From NCBI GenBank assembly GCA_010672825.2, contig JAAHFU020000002.1:1810001-1874000 (forward strand): a DNA stretch of 64,000 bases, given 5' to 3'. Under the pieces are notes generated by a model. The model was not told the DNA's origin. It did not search any database and saw only the letters and a list, made by a program, of their open reading frames with translations. Numbering within the stretch: position 1 is the stretch's first letter; every line of letters begins with the position of its first letter. The translations under genes were made by a program, and so were the position numbers. Origin of the DNA: Leptolyngbya sp. SIO1E4. GTDB lineage: Bacteria > Cyanobacteriota > Cyanobacteriia > Phormidesmidales > Phormidesmidaceae. Shown here piece after piece: positions 55,189 to 62,899 of the stretch.

Positions 55189-57728
55189 TGTCTAATCCAT
55201 CTTCACCGTTACCCCGTCAGTCTCGAAGCTGGATTACGCGGTTTATAGACGCTTTGCCCACTTGGCTAGAATCGACGCTTGGCGGCAACGGACGCTTTAA
55301 TGTGGTCTGGCTAATGCTGATCGGGTGGGTGTTCGCCATTCCGATCATCGTGACCCCGCTGTCTTTGGCCCAACAGGGACTCTTAGCCGTCTCAGTCATT
55401 GGGCTCGGATGGTTGTTGGTGTGGCTAGAACAGCGGCAGTCACACCAGTCACACCAACGCAGCGGTGAGCGTTTGCACCTTGTCCTGGTGTGGCTGAGCA
55501 TCTTAGTGACCCTGCGATATCTCTATTACCGCACCTTCAGCACCCTCAATCTAGACGGCTGGCTCGATGCCACCTTTAGTCTGCTGCTGTATGGTGCAGA
55601 GCTGTATGCGATTATGACGCTGCTGCTGGCCTACATGCAGACCTTGCGGATTCGGGAGCGTCAACCCATTGATATGACTGCCGTTCCCGGTAGCCAGTGG
55701 CCCCAGGTCGATATTTATATTCCGACCTACAACGAAGAAGTTGATATCGTTCGCAAAACCGCCCTAGCAGCCCTGGCTGTTGATTACCCAGCGGATAAAA
55801 AGGAGGTCTACATTCTGGATGACGGTCGTAAGGATCCGGCCCGTCGAGAGCGGCTCCGGCAGATTTGTTACGACTTAGGCTGTCACCTGATGACCCGGGA
55901 CAATAATGACCACGCCAAAGCGGGCAACATCAACCATGCGATGCTGCGCACCGAAGGAGAGTTAATTCTAATTCTTGACTGTGACCATATTCCGAGCCGC
56001 TGCATTTTGCAGCACACGGTCGGGTTCTTTTTGAATCCTAAGGTCTCTCTGGTGCAGACCCCGCACTGGTTTTATAACCCTGACCCGTTTGAGCGCAATC
56101 TACTGACCCAGGGACAGGTGCCTGTCAGCAACGAGCTGTTTTACAAAGTGCTGCAAAAAGGCAACGACTTCTGGAATGCAGCCTTTTTCTGCGGTTCAGC
56201 AGCGATTATCCGCAAAAACCATCTGCTAGAAGTGGGGGGGATTGCGGTGGAAACTGTCACTGAAGACTGTCACACGTCCCTACGGCTCCATTCCAAAGGG
56301 TACGAAACTGTCTACTATGACAAGGTCATGGTAGCGGGTCTTGCCCCTGAGAAGTTTTCAGCGTATGTGGGCCAGCAGGTACGCTGGGCCAGGGGGATGG
56401 CTCAGATTTTGCGGCTAGAGTGGCCGCTGTTTAATCGCAAGCTGACGCTACCCCAGCGCATTTGCTACACGTCTGCAACCACTCATTTCTTCTTTGGGTT
56501 TCCCCGGCTGATGTATGCGCTGGCTCCAATGGCGTTTCTGCTATTTGGGATTAACCCGGTACGAGGGTTGGGGTTAGAAACGCTGACCTATGCGCTCCCC
56601 TCGATTATTTTGGCGCTGAATGCCAACTTCATCGTTTATAAGGAAGTTCGTTTTTCATTCTGGAACGAAATTTTTGAGTATGCCCTGGCCTTTCAGGACG
56701 GACTGGTCACTTTTATGGCCCTCTTGAATCCGCGATTGGGCTCATTTAATGTGACGGAAAAAGGTCTACAGGTTACCCGACGTTCCTTTGACTGGTCTTC
56801 TGTGAAGTGGCTTCTGGTGATCTGTTTCTTGAGCCTCGTGTCGCTCGCGATGGTGCCCTACTGGCTCATTAGTGGCCTCCAGGACTCAGACGCTGTGCTC
56901 ATTAACGCAACTTGGTGCGTGGTGAATATAGGGCTGCTGATTGCTGCTCTTGTGGTTGCTTTGGAGCAACCTCAGCTCCGTCAGGCCCACCGTTTGGCCC
57001 GGCAACTCACTGCTGTGTTGCATTCCGGCAATGAAACCTTCACGGGTACAACGCTAGACATCAGTGAATCGGGGGCGCAAATCGTCCTCCATAGCTGGCC
57101 GAACCTGGCTGATCACATTGACTTAGAAATCCATGGTGATACGGTTGCATGTGCCTCGTTGCGCGGTCGGATTACTCGGGTGATTCCCCACCGTGATGAC
57201 CAGGTATTAGTAGCGGTCGCCTTTGAAGAAATGACCCCGCAGCAAAGGGATGATCTCACCTTAGTGATCTACTCGGATGTGAATGAATGGTATTCCCAAA
57301 AGAGAGTTCAGGTAGATAGCCCCTTTCAGTCCCTGTTCTTTTTGTTTAGCAGCCTGATGCGGGCGTTGCGAGATCCCAAGCCCGCTGAAGCCATGCAGAT
57401 TCGTAAACGGGTTCAGGCCAGTGCCCAGCTATATACCCAGGGATACTATGTATCGGCGATCGCAGGGGAAATCAATAGCCGTACACTGCAGCTGCTACTG
57501 CCCAATGATCGTCTTACCACGATTCATCCTGAAATTTTGGAGCCTGGTCAGCCAGTTGGCTTGCTGGTTAGCAGCGACAAGCGCGATGAGAGCACCCGGT
57601 TGATTGCCCAAGTAGATGAAATCAACCGCACCTCTGACGCCATTGTCCTGGAACTTTCATTCCCGCAGGTGTTAGATGTGCGGCAGAAAGAGCAAATTAA
57701 CTATCTGCTCCAAACACTGCCGGGATAA
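55188..57728 (+). CDS. bcsA: Cellulose synthase catalytic subunit BcsA with PilZ domain
   Basis: 846 aa. N-terminal membrane helices (about 38-83 and 97-150), then the GT2 domain: IPTYNE (178-183), DDG (D211, D212), DCDH (264-267), FFCG (333-336), TED (358-360) and the acceptor-site motif Q396-Q-V-R-W400. Further membrane helices follow (about 430-590). The PilZ domain has R598xxxR602 and D624xSxxG629, so c-di-GMP activation is expected. It makes beta-1,4-glucan from UDP-glucose and extrudes it through its own channel. The C-terminal extension after PilZ (about 690-846) is longer than in many BcsA. GGAG at 55177-55180 is the ribosome site. Confidence 0.95.
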   Translation: MSNPSSPLPRQSRSWITRFIDALPTWLESTLGGNGRFNVVWLMLIGWVFAIPIIVTPLSLAQQGLLAVSVIGLGWLLVWLEQRQSHQSHQRSGERLHLVLVWLSILVTLRYLYYRTFSTLNLDGWLDATFSLLLYGAELYAIMTLLLAYMQTLRIRERQPIDMTAVPGSQWPQVDIYIPTYNEEVDIVRKTALAALAVDYPADKKEVYILDDGRKDPARRERLRQICYDLGCHLMTRDNNDHAKAGNINHAMLRTEGELILILDCDHIPSRCILQHTVGFFLNPKVSLVQTPHWFYNPDPFERNLLTQGQVPVSNELFYKVLQKGNDFWNAAFFCGSAAIIRKNHLLEVGGIAVETVTEDCHTSLRLHSKGYETVYYDKVMVAGLAPEKFSAYVGQQVRWARGMAQILRLEWPLFNRKLTLPQRICYTSATTHFFFGFPRLMYALAPMAFLLFGINPVRGLGLETLTYALPSIILALNANFIVYKEVRFSFWNEIFEYALAFQDGLVTFMALLNPRLGSFNVTEKGLQVTRRSFDWSSVKWLLVICFLSLVSLAMVPYWLISGLQDSDAVLINATWCVVNIGLLIAALVVALEQPQLRQAHRLARQLTAVLHSGNETFTGTTLDISESGAQIVLHSWPNLADHIDLEIHGDTVACASLRGRITRVIPHRDDQVLVAVAFEEMTPQQRDDLTLVIYSDVNEWYSQKRVQVDSPFQSLFFLFSSLMRALRDPKPAEAMQIRKRVQASAQLYTQGYYVSAIAGEINSRTLQLLLPNDRLTTIHPEILEPGQPVGLLVSSDKRDESTRLIAQVDEINRTSDAIVLELSFPQVLDVRQKEQINYLLQTLPG

Positions 57729-57875
57729 AGTACATCTTGATCAAGGCATGGGGTCTAGGGTTTAGGGTATGGGGTCTAGGGCCTGGGGGCTAGGGTGTAC
57801 ATCTCGGTCAAGGCTGGGTTTAGGGTATGGGGTCTAGGGTGTACTTTATCCACACGTGAACTGCTATGTAGCAGC
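57728..57875 (+). repeat. Compound dispersed repeat (family B) rich in G-quadruplex motifs
   Basis: Two tandem cores, each starting GTACATCT(T/C)G(A/G)TCAAGG, followed by repeats of GGGGTCTAGGG and GGGTTTAGGGTATGG. Quadruplex-type G-run arrays occupy 57750-57793 and 57816-57839. It begins at the bcsA stop codon and ends GAACTGCTATGTAG. TTTAGGG units make it look telomere-like, but this is plainly a derivative of the family B core. Confidence 0.6.
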
Positions 57876-57961
57876 AGGCAGAAGGATGCATAGAAAGGCT
57901 TGACTAGAGAGCCGTTGAGTTATCTGGACTTGTCCTATCTGCCTTCTGCCTTCTGCCTTTC
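57861..57961. repeat. Dispersed repeat (family C), palindromic variant
   Basis: GCTATGTAGCAGCAGGCAGA, then AGGATGCATAGAAAGGCTTG, GCCGTTGAGTTATCTGGA, ending in CTGCCTTCTGCCTTCTGCC. The element at 61862-61951 shares GCATAGCAG, GTAGAAGGATGAATAGAAA and GCCGTTGAATTATCTGGA. The GGCAGAAGG at one end and its complement at the other could pair. It ends directly at the stop codon of the following minus-strand gene. Confidence 0.55.
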
Positions 57962-57962
57962 C

Positions 57963-60002
57963 CTACAGCTGCTCTTGCCAACGCTGAATTTCTTGCTGTG
58001 CCTGTTCGTAGGCCACGGTGCCCTCTGGCACCAAGGTGGCTGCAGCGATCGCCGCATCTAGTCTGCCTTGAGCTGCCCGGGCTCGGGAAATCGCCAAAAT
58101 ATCTTGGCTCCATTGATTAATGCGCTCTTGGGCGATGCTATATCCAGGCTGATCAGGGGTGATTTGCTGAAGGGCTCTAATCGCATCTTGAAAAGAGCTT
58201 GCCTGCCCCGGCTGCAAGGAATTCTGCATTTGTTGAATTAGCTGCTGATTCTCCAGCGTTTGCTGCCAAATGGCAATCCGCTGCTGGGCCAGCTGATAGA
58301 CAGCGGGGCGATCGTCTGGCACGAGTCCTGCGGCCGCAATAGCGCCAGGAATATCTCCGCTGGCGGCCCTGCCTTCAGCCAGATCCAAAATGACTCGGCT
58401 CCAGCGCTCAATATCGGCCTGGGCTTGCTCATAGTAAGGGTCTTCAGGGGGGACTTGCCGTGCCTGCTGAATCGCATCGTTAAATAAAGACGCGGATGCT
58501 GGTTGAATCAGCTGTCGAGCATCATTCAAAATGCCTTGGTTGCGGACAGCGGCTTCCGCTACTTCACTATTGGCCTGCTGCAGGAGGTCGTTATAAGTCT
58601 CTGTTTGCAGCTCTGGGGGCACCTGCGTTAACCAGGCCCGTGCCTCACCGTAACGCCCCTCTGCGATCGCCCCTTCTGCGCGCTGCAAAGCCGACTCTCC
58701 TGCTGCAATGGGGTCAACAGTGTTGGGAAACAGCGCCTCACCTTCTGCGGTCTCACCGCCCTCAGTCGTTCCTTCTGGGGGCGCATTGGGTACGGCTGGA
58801 GAGGTTTCTGTTGAACGGGGAGCACCGGCCTGCTCCACACCCCCTAGCAACCCTAGGGGACGATACCGAGCGAGTGCACCCACTATGAAGGCAATGCCTG
58901 CAGCTATGAGGCCCCATTTCCAGAGGCTCTTTAGGGATACCCCTTTTTCCGCTTCAGCGTCACTGGGCTTGTGGACGATTGCTCCGGTAGAGGGGGGCGT
59001 CACGGGGGGCGTCACGGGGGGCTGACTGGCGGCTGAACTGGCTGCCGAGCTGGAGGTTGGCTCCGGTTGGGGCGCCGAAAGATCGGCAGGAGGAACCGGT
59101 GGCGGGGTCGAGGGTGTGGGCGTTGGGAGCTGAGATGAGGGCGGAGGTGAGGGCGGAGCCGTCGAGGGTGGGGCACTGGCGGCTGCCACACTCAAGTCTG
59201 GCAGCCCTGCTCCCTCCCTAAAATCGGTGACTGCAGTTTCAGTGACCGGGAGCTGTGCAATGCTCTCGGCAGGCACCACCATCATGAACTTCCGCTCTGG
59301 GGGGAGGGCCGTCACTGGATTTTGTACCGGACGCCAATGGTGTTGGCTTAATTCGGGAACGCGATCGCTCAAGTAAGCAGCGAGCTGAGAAACGGTGATG
59401 CAGCCGTGGTATCGCAACCCTTCTAACAACGCTTTCGTAAACAGCCCATGCCGCACCGCCATGGTTTCATGGGCATATTGGTCAGGCTGGCAAGACATGA
59501 GGGTGGCCACCCCAAAATCATTAGCTAAGGTCAAGGTCTGCTGCCCAATATTTTGATGGCCGATCGCTCCTTGACTGCGGTTGATATCTAGAACCAGCAG
59601 TATCTGATCGGTTTTAGCGGTTTTAAGGATGTCAAAAACGGTCGAGACTGCGATCGCGGTTTCTGCTAACTGAGTGGGGTCAGCATCAATGGGCATCCAA
59701 TAGTCTTGTCCCATAGTGGCTAAGCCATAGCCACTGAAAAACACCCACAGCAAATCTCCAGGCTGCACCTTCTGCCGGCAAAAATCTTGGAGCTGAGCCT
59801 CAATATCTTTGCGCAGGGGATAGTGGGCATAGGGCTCCACCGCGGCTGACAGATCCGTCAACAAAATGCACTGCTCAATCGGAATGCCTAACTCATCCAC
59901 AAAAAAGTTACGCAGCGCCACCGCATCTGCCTGCGCGTACATTAACGGCTGTAGCGCAGTGTACTGGTTAATCCCGATGAGGAGAGCCCACTGATTAGCC
60001 AT
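57963..60002 (-). CDS. Pseudo-orthocaspase (caspase-fold protein, inactive dyad) with helical C-terminus
   Basis: 679 aa. Residues 1-230 are a peptidase C14-like p20 domain: MANQWALLIGINQYTALQPL, GDLLWVFFSGYG, and ILLVLDINRSQG. The catalytic His (SGHG) is Tyr92 and the catalytic Cys (DxC) is Asn141, so no peptidase activity is expected. Such Tyr/Asn (or Tyr/Ser) variants have been reported among cyanobacterial orthocaspase homologues. A Pro/Ser/Thr-rich linker (about 275-345) leads to one membrane helix (about 356-378, WKWGLIAAGIAFIVGALA) and then about 250 residues of TPR-like helical repeats (ALQRAEGAIAEGRYGEARAW). It is probably a membrane-anchored scaffold with the caspase fold in the cytoplasm. 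Monocistronic. Confidence 0.87.
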   Translation of the reverse strand: MANQWALLIGINQYTALQPLMYAQADAVALRNFFVDELGIPIEQCILLTDLSAAVEPYAHYPLRKDIEAQLQDFCRQKVQPGDLLWVFFSGYGLATMGQDYWMPIDADPTQLAETAIAVSTVFDILKTAKTDQILLVLDINRSQGAIGHQNIGQQTLTLANDFGVATLMSCQPDQYAHETMAVRHGLFTKALLEGLRYHGCITVSQLAAYLSDRVPELSQHHWRPVQNPVTALPPERKFMMVVPAESIAQLPVTETAVTDFREGAGLPDLSVAAASAPPSTAPPSPPPSSQLPTPTPSTPPPVPPADLSAPQPEPTSSSAASSAASQPPVTPPVTPPSTGAIVHKPSDAEAEKGVSLKSLWKWGLIAAGIAFIVGALARYRPLGLLGGVEQAGAPRSTETSPAVPNAPPEGTTEGGETAEGEALFPNTVDPIAAGESALQRAEGAIAEGRYGEARAWLTQVPPELQTETYNDLLQQANSEVAEAAVRNQGILNDARQLIQPASASLFNDAIQQARQVPPEDPYYEQAQADIERWSRVILDLAEGRAASGDIPGAIAAAGLVPDDRPAVYQLAQQRIAIWQQTLENQQLIQQMQNSLQPGQASSFQDAIRALQQITPDQPGYSIAQERINQWSQDILAISRARAAQGRLDAAIAAATLVPEGTVAYEQAQQEIQRWQEQL

Positions 60003-60593
60003 GGATCGCCTTTCACCTAAACTCGTCCTAAGTGTCGTCTGCTATGTTCAGCAACGAGACGCTGACATGCTAGCGACTGTGACACCAGACGATACCACAG
60101 CCTACAGAAAACGAAGCATCATTCTTCGGCAGCGCCTGCCTCGTGTCACTATTCTGGTCTGGGGGTACACAATCGCATCCCCGGTGATCCAGGCTTAGAG
60201 ATTCTGTCAATTTGATTTAGGCATCCTCAAGGGCATTTTTGCGGACGAACATCGTTTTGCCGTCATATGGCAAGGTTTGTGATGTGGTGATCTAGGGGCT
60301 GTCATCATTTATCCGTTGAGCGTAAACAGCGAAAGGGTTTCAGCCCCTAGCTGAGGTTCTGGGGCGGGCGCGGTAATGCTGATACCGCAAGCATTCTGGC
60401 TTAATTTGATGACGCGCCCTAGCGTCATCATGCTGAAATCGAATCGTTCGGCAACACTAGAATGCCATTTGAGGTCTCAGAATAGGCAAGAAGAGTAGTA
60501 TTCGCTACTCATTGATGGCTGATGGTCATGGTTGCGAGTATTTGGAACCCCAATCTGAACCATCGGCCAATCGCTACTAACTACGAATGATCG
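60003..60593. other. Intergenic region, no supported gene
   Basis: 591 bp. A perfect 10-bp inverted repeat CTAGGGGCTG (60291-60300) / CAGCCCCTAG (60340-60349) with a 39-base loop could form an RNA stem. A 65-codon frame at 60001-60198 overlaps the start of the pseudo-orthocaspase gene and is not credible. Nothing else was recognised. Confidence 0.4.
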
Positions 60594-61265
60594 ATGACCC
60601 AACTATTACGCTTCACAACTGGCCTTAAAAGGCTTTCCGTTTTATCCGCAGGAGCAGCTTTAGCCCTTGGTTTAGTGACAGGCTGTGTGGTACCTGGAGG
60701 GGGACAAGGGACCGCCAATCCAAGAATCCCCACAGGTGTTCCACTGCCACCGGGCCCTGTGAGCGATCGCGTCTTAGCCACGGCAGCCCAAGACCTTGGC
60801 TTGCCTCAAGCAGAACTCAGCATTCTGCGAGTCAATGAGGAAACCTGGACGGATGGCTGTCTGGGCATAGGTCTGCCCAATGAAGGTTGCTTGCAAGCAT
60901 TAGTGGAGGGGTGGCAACTGGAAATTGTTCATAACAACCAGAGTTGGTTTTATCGAACTGATGCTATAGGGGAGAACGTCCGCCAGTCTTATTTAGACGA
61001 CAATTTGCCACCCTCGTTGAGCGATGGCGTCCTAGCCATGGCAGCGACAGACTCGGGACTATCTAGGGAACAGTTGGAGATAATCAAAGCAGAGCCGCGT
61101 ACCTGGGATGGCTGTTTGGGTATTGAGGAGCCTGGTCAAGGCTGCCCGCAGGCGAGGTATTTTGGTTGGCGAGTAACGGTTATTGGGGAAAGGCAGCTGT
61201 TGGTTTACCACACTGACATGATCGGGTATCAAATTCGCCTCAATCCTCAGGATTCTGCGCAGTAA
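60594..61265 (+). CDS. Lipoprotein with two tandem cyanobacterial repeats
   Basis: 223 aa. Type II signal peptide with lipobox LVTGC (Cys near residue 31). The mature part is two copies of a domain of about 75 residues. Copy 1 runs VSDRVLATAAQDLGLPQAEL, TWTDGCLGIGLPNEGCLQAL, GWQLEIV, WFYRTDAIG; copy 2 runs LSDGVLAMAATDSGLSREQL, TWDGCLGIEEPGQGCPQARY, GWRVTVI, VYHTDMIG. Each has two cysteines that may form a disulfide (GCLGI...GC). The motif recurs in cyanobacterial secreted proteins; function unknown. Monocistronic. Confidence 0.8.
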   Translation: MTQLLRFTTGLKRLSVLSAGAALALGLVTGCVVPGGGQGTANPRIPTGVPLPPGPVSDRVLATAAQDLGLPQAELSILRVNEETWTDGCLGIGLPNEGCLQALVEGWQLEIVHNNQSWFYRTDAIGENVRQSYLDDNLPPSLSDGVLAMAATDSGLSREQLEIIKAEPRTWDGCLGIEEPGQGCPQARYFGWRVTVIGERQLLVYHTDMIGYQIRLNPQDSAQ

Positions 61266-61287
61266 CCGAGAGTGTTTTGAGGGGTGA

Positions 61288-61382
61288 TACAGCATTCCCT
61301 TTCTAGGTGAGGTACAGCTTATTTCCTGAGATCAAGGGTTCTAGGTAGATCTGTGTACCTCACTGGATTCAGAAACGCTGTA
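61288..61382. repeat. MITE-like repeat (family A), 95 bp
   Basis: Terminal inverted repeats: TACAGCATTCCCTTTCTAGG then TGAGGTAC on the left, and on the other strand TACAGCGTTTCTGAATCCAG then TGAGGTAC at the right. The core is degenerate (ATCAAGGGTTCTAGG) and has no quadruplex motif. Confidence 0.65.
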
Positions 61383-61492
61383 GGTGGGCCTATTCAGTTG
61401 CCATTCCTGTCACCTCTCAACATTGATTTTTCGATTGTCTAGCGAAAGCCCAACATGACTTGCCAGAGTAAATATTGACGGCAACTGACTGA

Positions 61493-61610
61493 TATAGCAA
61501 AAGGCAGAAGGCAAAAAGCAGAAGGCAGAAATCAAACCCTTGCTGCATAAGGATTCCAGGAAATCCGATTGTTCTGACCAGCACATCAGGTGCAATACCG
61601 TTGATCATGA
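61493..61610 (+). repeat. Dispersed repeat (family C)
   Basis: TATAGCAAAAGGCAGAAGGC, then AAAAAGCAGAAGGCAGAAAT, CAAACCCTTGCTGCATAAGG, ATTCCAGGAAAT, GATTGTTC. Clearly the same element as 27021-27110, with one extra GGCAGAA block. Confidence 0.6.
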
Positions 61611-61660
61611 CTCGTAAAAGCGCCTTTTGAGAATGCAATTGCTTTATCAATCAGGCCTGC

Positions 61661-61706
61661 AATTGATTTAAATCAAAATAGTCGACTATTTTGATTTAAA
61701 TCAATT
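61661..61706. promoter_or_regulatory. 46-bp perfect palindrome of three 14-bp palindromes (FNR-like boxes)
   Basis: The 46 bp are identical to their own reverse complement with no spacer. They divide into TTGATTTAAATCAA (61663-61676), AATAGTCGACTATT (61677-61690) and TTGATTTAAATCAA (61691-61704), flanked by AA/TT. Each 14-mer is itself a palindrome. The outer two fit the FNR consensus TTGATNNNNATCAA exactly and are centred 28 bp apart. The nearest downstream gene start on the plus strand is 530 bp away. A binding site for a Crp/Fnr-type dimer, or a structural element, is inference. Confidence 0.5.
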
Positions 61707-61861
61707 AGAGCAGCTTATTCTTTTTACGGGTGAAAGATATCATCGAATTAATCTCAGAAATCAGAGGTTCTTGAAGCAAAACCTGGAGCAAAAAGGCCGT
61801 ACTGCTGTTTAAAGACTTGATCAGTAATATCGAAAAAGGCAAAAAGATATCGCTTACTTCT

Positions 61862-61951
61862 GCATAGCAGGTAGAAGGATGAATAGAAACGCTTGGTGGA
61901 AGCGCCGTTGAATTATCTGGATTGTCCTAACAAAAATGCGTACTGCTATAT
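61862..61951. repeat. Dispersed repeat (family C-like)
   Basis: GCATAGCAGGTAGAAGGATG then AATAGAAACGCTTGG and GCCGTTGAATTATCTGGA, ending GCGTACTGCTATA. Close to the element at 57861-57961; ATAGCAG/CTGCTAT at the ends are inverted. Confidence 0.55.
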
Positions 61952-62065
61952 CAATTCGGTAAAACCGAATGACATTTCAATCTGTTTGAGGATCCCCAAA
62001 AACCCTTTTCAAACGTAGGCGATCCTCCGATTTCAGACAGATTTGTGAGCCATCTTCTAGATGAT

Positions 62066-62170
62066 TACAGCCTTTTTTAGCTGAGTGAGGTACATCCTGG
62101 TCGCAATAGGGGCTAGGGTCTGGGGTTTGGGGTCTAAGGTTAGTACTTCATCAGAGTGAGCAACGCTGTA
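62066..62170 (+). repeat. MITE-like repeat (family A), 105 bp, with G-quadruplex motif
   Basis: TACAGCCTTTTTTAGCTGAG ... GAGCAACGCTGTA. About 97 of 105 positions match the copy at 45142-45246, including the whole G-rich core (62109-62132: runs of 4, 3, 4 and 4 G with 3-base loops). Confidence 0.75.
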
Positions 62171-62236
62171 ACGGCTCAATGAACCCCTGATCACATCTGA
62201 GCCTGATGTCAACATTATCACTCAAAGGCTATGACG

Positions 62237-62899
62237 ATGAAACCAACTCAGCGATCGCAAATTCGATCAATCAAATTTCTGCTTGCTTGGATTGTTGCCA
62301 ACTTTATTGGCGGCTTCTGGGTGGGATATTTTGAGGATAACGGCATGCAGTTTATGGCCACGATAGTCTACACCGGGATCTTTATTGGCACCTTGCAGTG
62401 GGCCGTTTTATGGTGGGCCGGTAATCGGAGATCACGATGGTGGCTGTGGCCGTTAGTGAGTGCCCTAGGGTGGAATTTTGGCATTACCTTATTACTCTTC
62501 AGCGTGTCGTTTATTGGGGATATTGCCAATGGTCTAGCGCATCAGTTTGGTCTGTGGGCAACCTTCTGGTCTAACCTGATGCTTGGGCCGATTTGGGTGT
62601 CATTTATGGCGATCGCCCAAGGGGTTCTTCTCAGTCGTCGGACTCAATTTCAAGGATCGGTGTTGGGCATCTGGCTATTAGCCAGTTGGTTCGGGGGGGC
62701 AGTCAACGGCGCAACCGGTGCTGCTTTGTGTAGTGCCTATTGTCAGGTGCTGCCCCAGGCGCTAATCGGTCTGGTTAATGGGGCTGGCTGGGGTGCATAT
62801 GGGCTCATTACTGGAGTCGTGCTGTTTGTGAGACCTGGCTTGCTGTCAGGGTTTCAGGAACGTTTGCTGACCGACACCCCCGTTCGACGCCTTCGGTAA
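62237..62899 (+). CDS. Hypothetical integral membrane protein
   Basis: 220 aa from ATG 62237 (AGG eight bases upstream; ATG 62231 is too close). About six membrane segments, e.g. FLLAWIVANFIGGFWVGYF, MATIVYTGIFIGTLQWAVL, WLWPLVSALGWNFGITLLLF and LGIWLLASWFGGAVNGATG. Repeated GxxxG and GALxW-like patterns resemble small cyanobacterial membrane proteins of unknown function. Its 3' end overlaps the end of the convergent kinase gene by 54 bp. Confidence 0.72.
   Translation: MKPTQRSQIRSIKFLLAWIVANFIGGFWVGYFEDNGMQFMATIVYTGIFIGTLQWAVLWWAGNRRSRWWLWPLVSALGWNFGITLLLFSVSFIGDIANGLAHQFGLWATFWSNLMLGPIWVSFMAIAQGVLLSRRTQFQGSVLGIWLLASWFGGAVNGATGAALCSAYCQVLPQALIGLVNGAGWGAYGLITGVVLFVRPGLLSGFQERLLTDTPVRRLR

Larger units (their letters stand above)
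61266..62236. other. Repeat-dense intergenic region with a 46-bp palindrome
   Basis: 971 bp without a gene. In order: family A (61288-61382), family C (61493-61610), a 46-bp perfect palindrome (61661-61706), a family C-like element (61862-61951) and family A (62066-62170). Sequence between them is A+T-rich and unassigned. Confidence 0.6.

Noticed and set aside
57728-57875. Telomere or CRISPR-like array
   Set aside because: Units are irregular, there are no spacers of constant size and no cas genes; the sequence is explained by the G-rich core of the dispersed repeats.
60001-60198. 65-codon frame starting inside the pseudo-orthocaspase 5' end
   Set aside because: Divergent overlap with a secure gene, no ribosome site and no conserved pattern.
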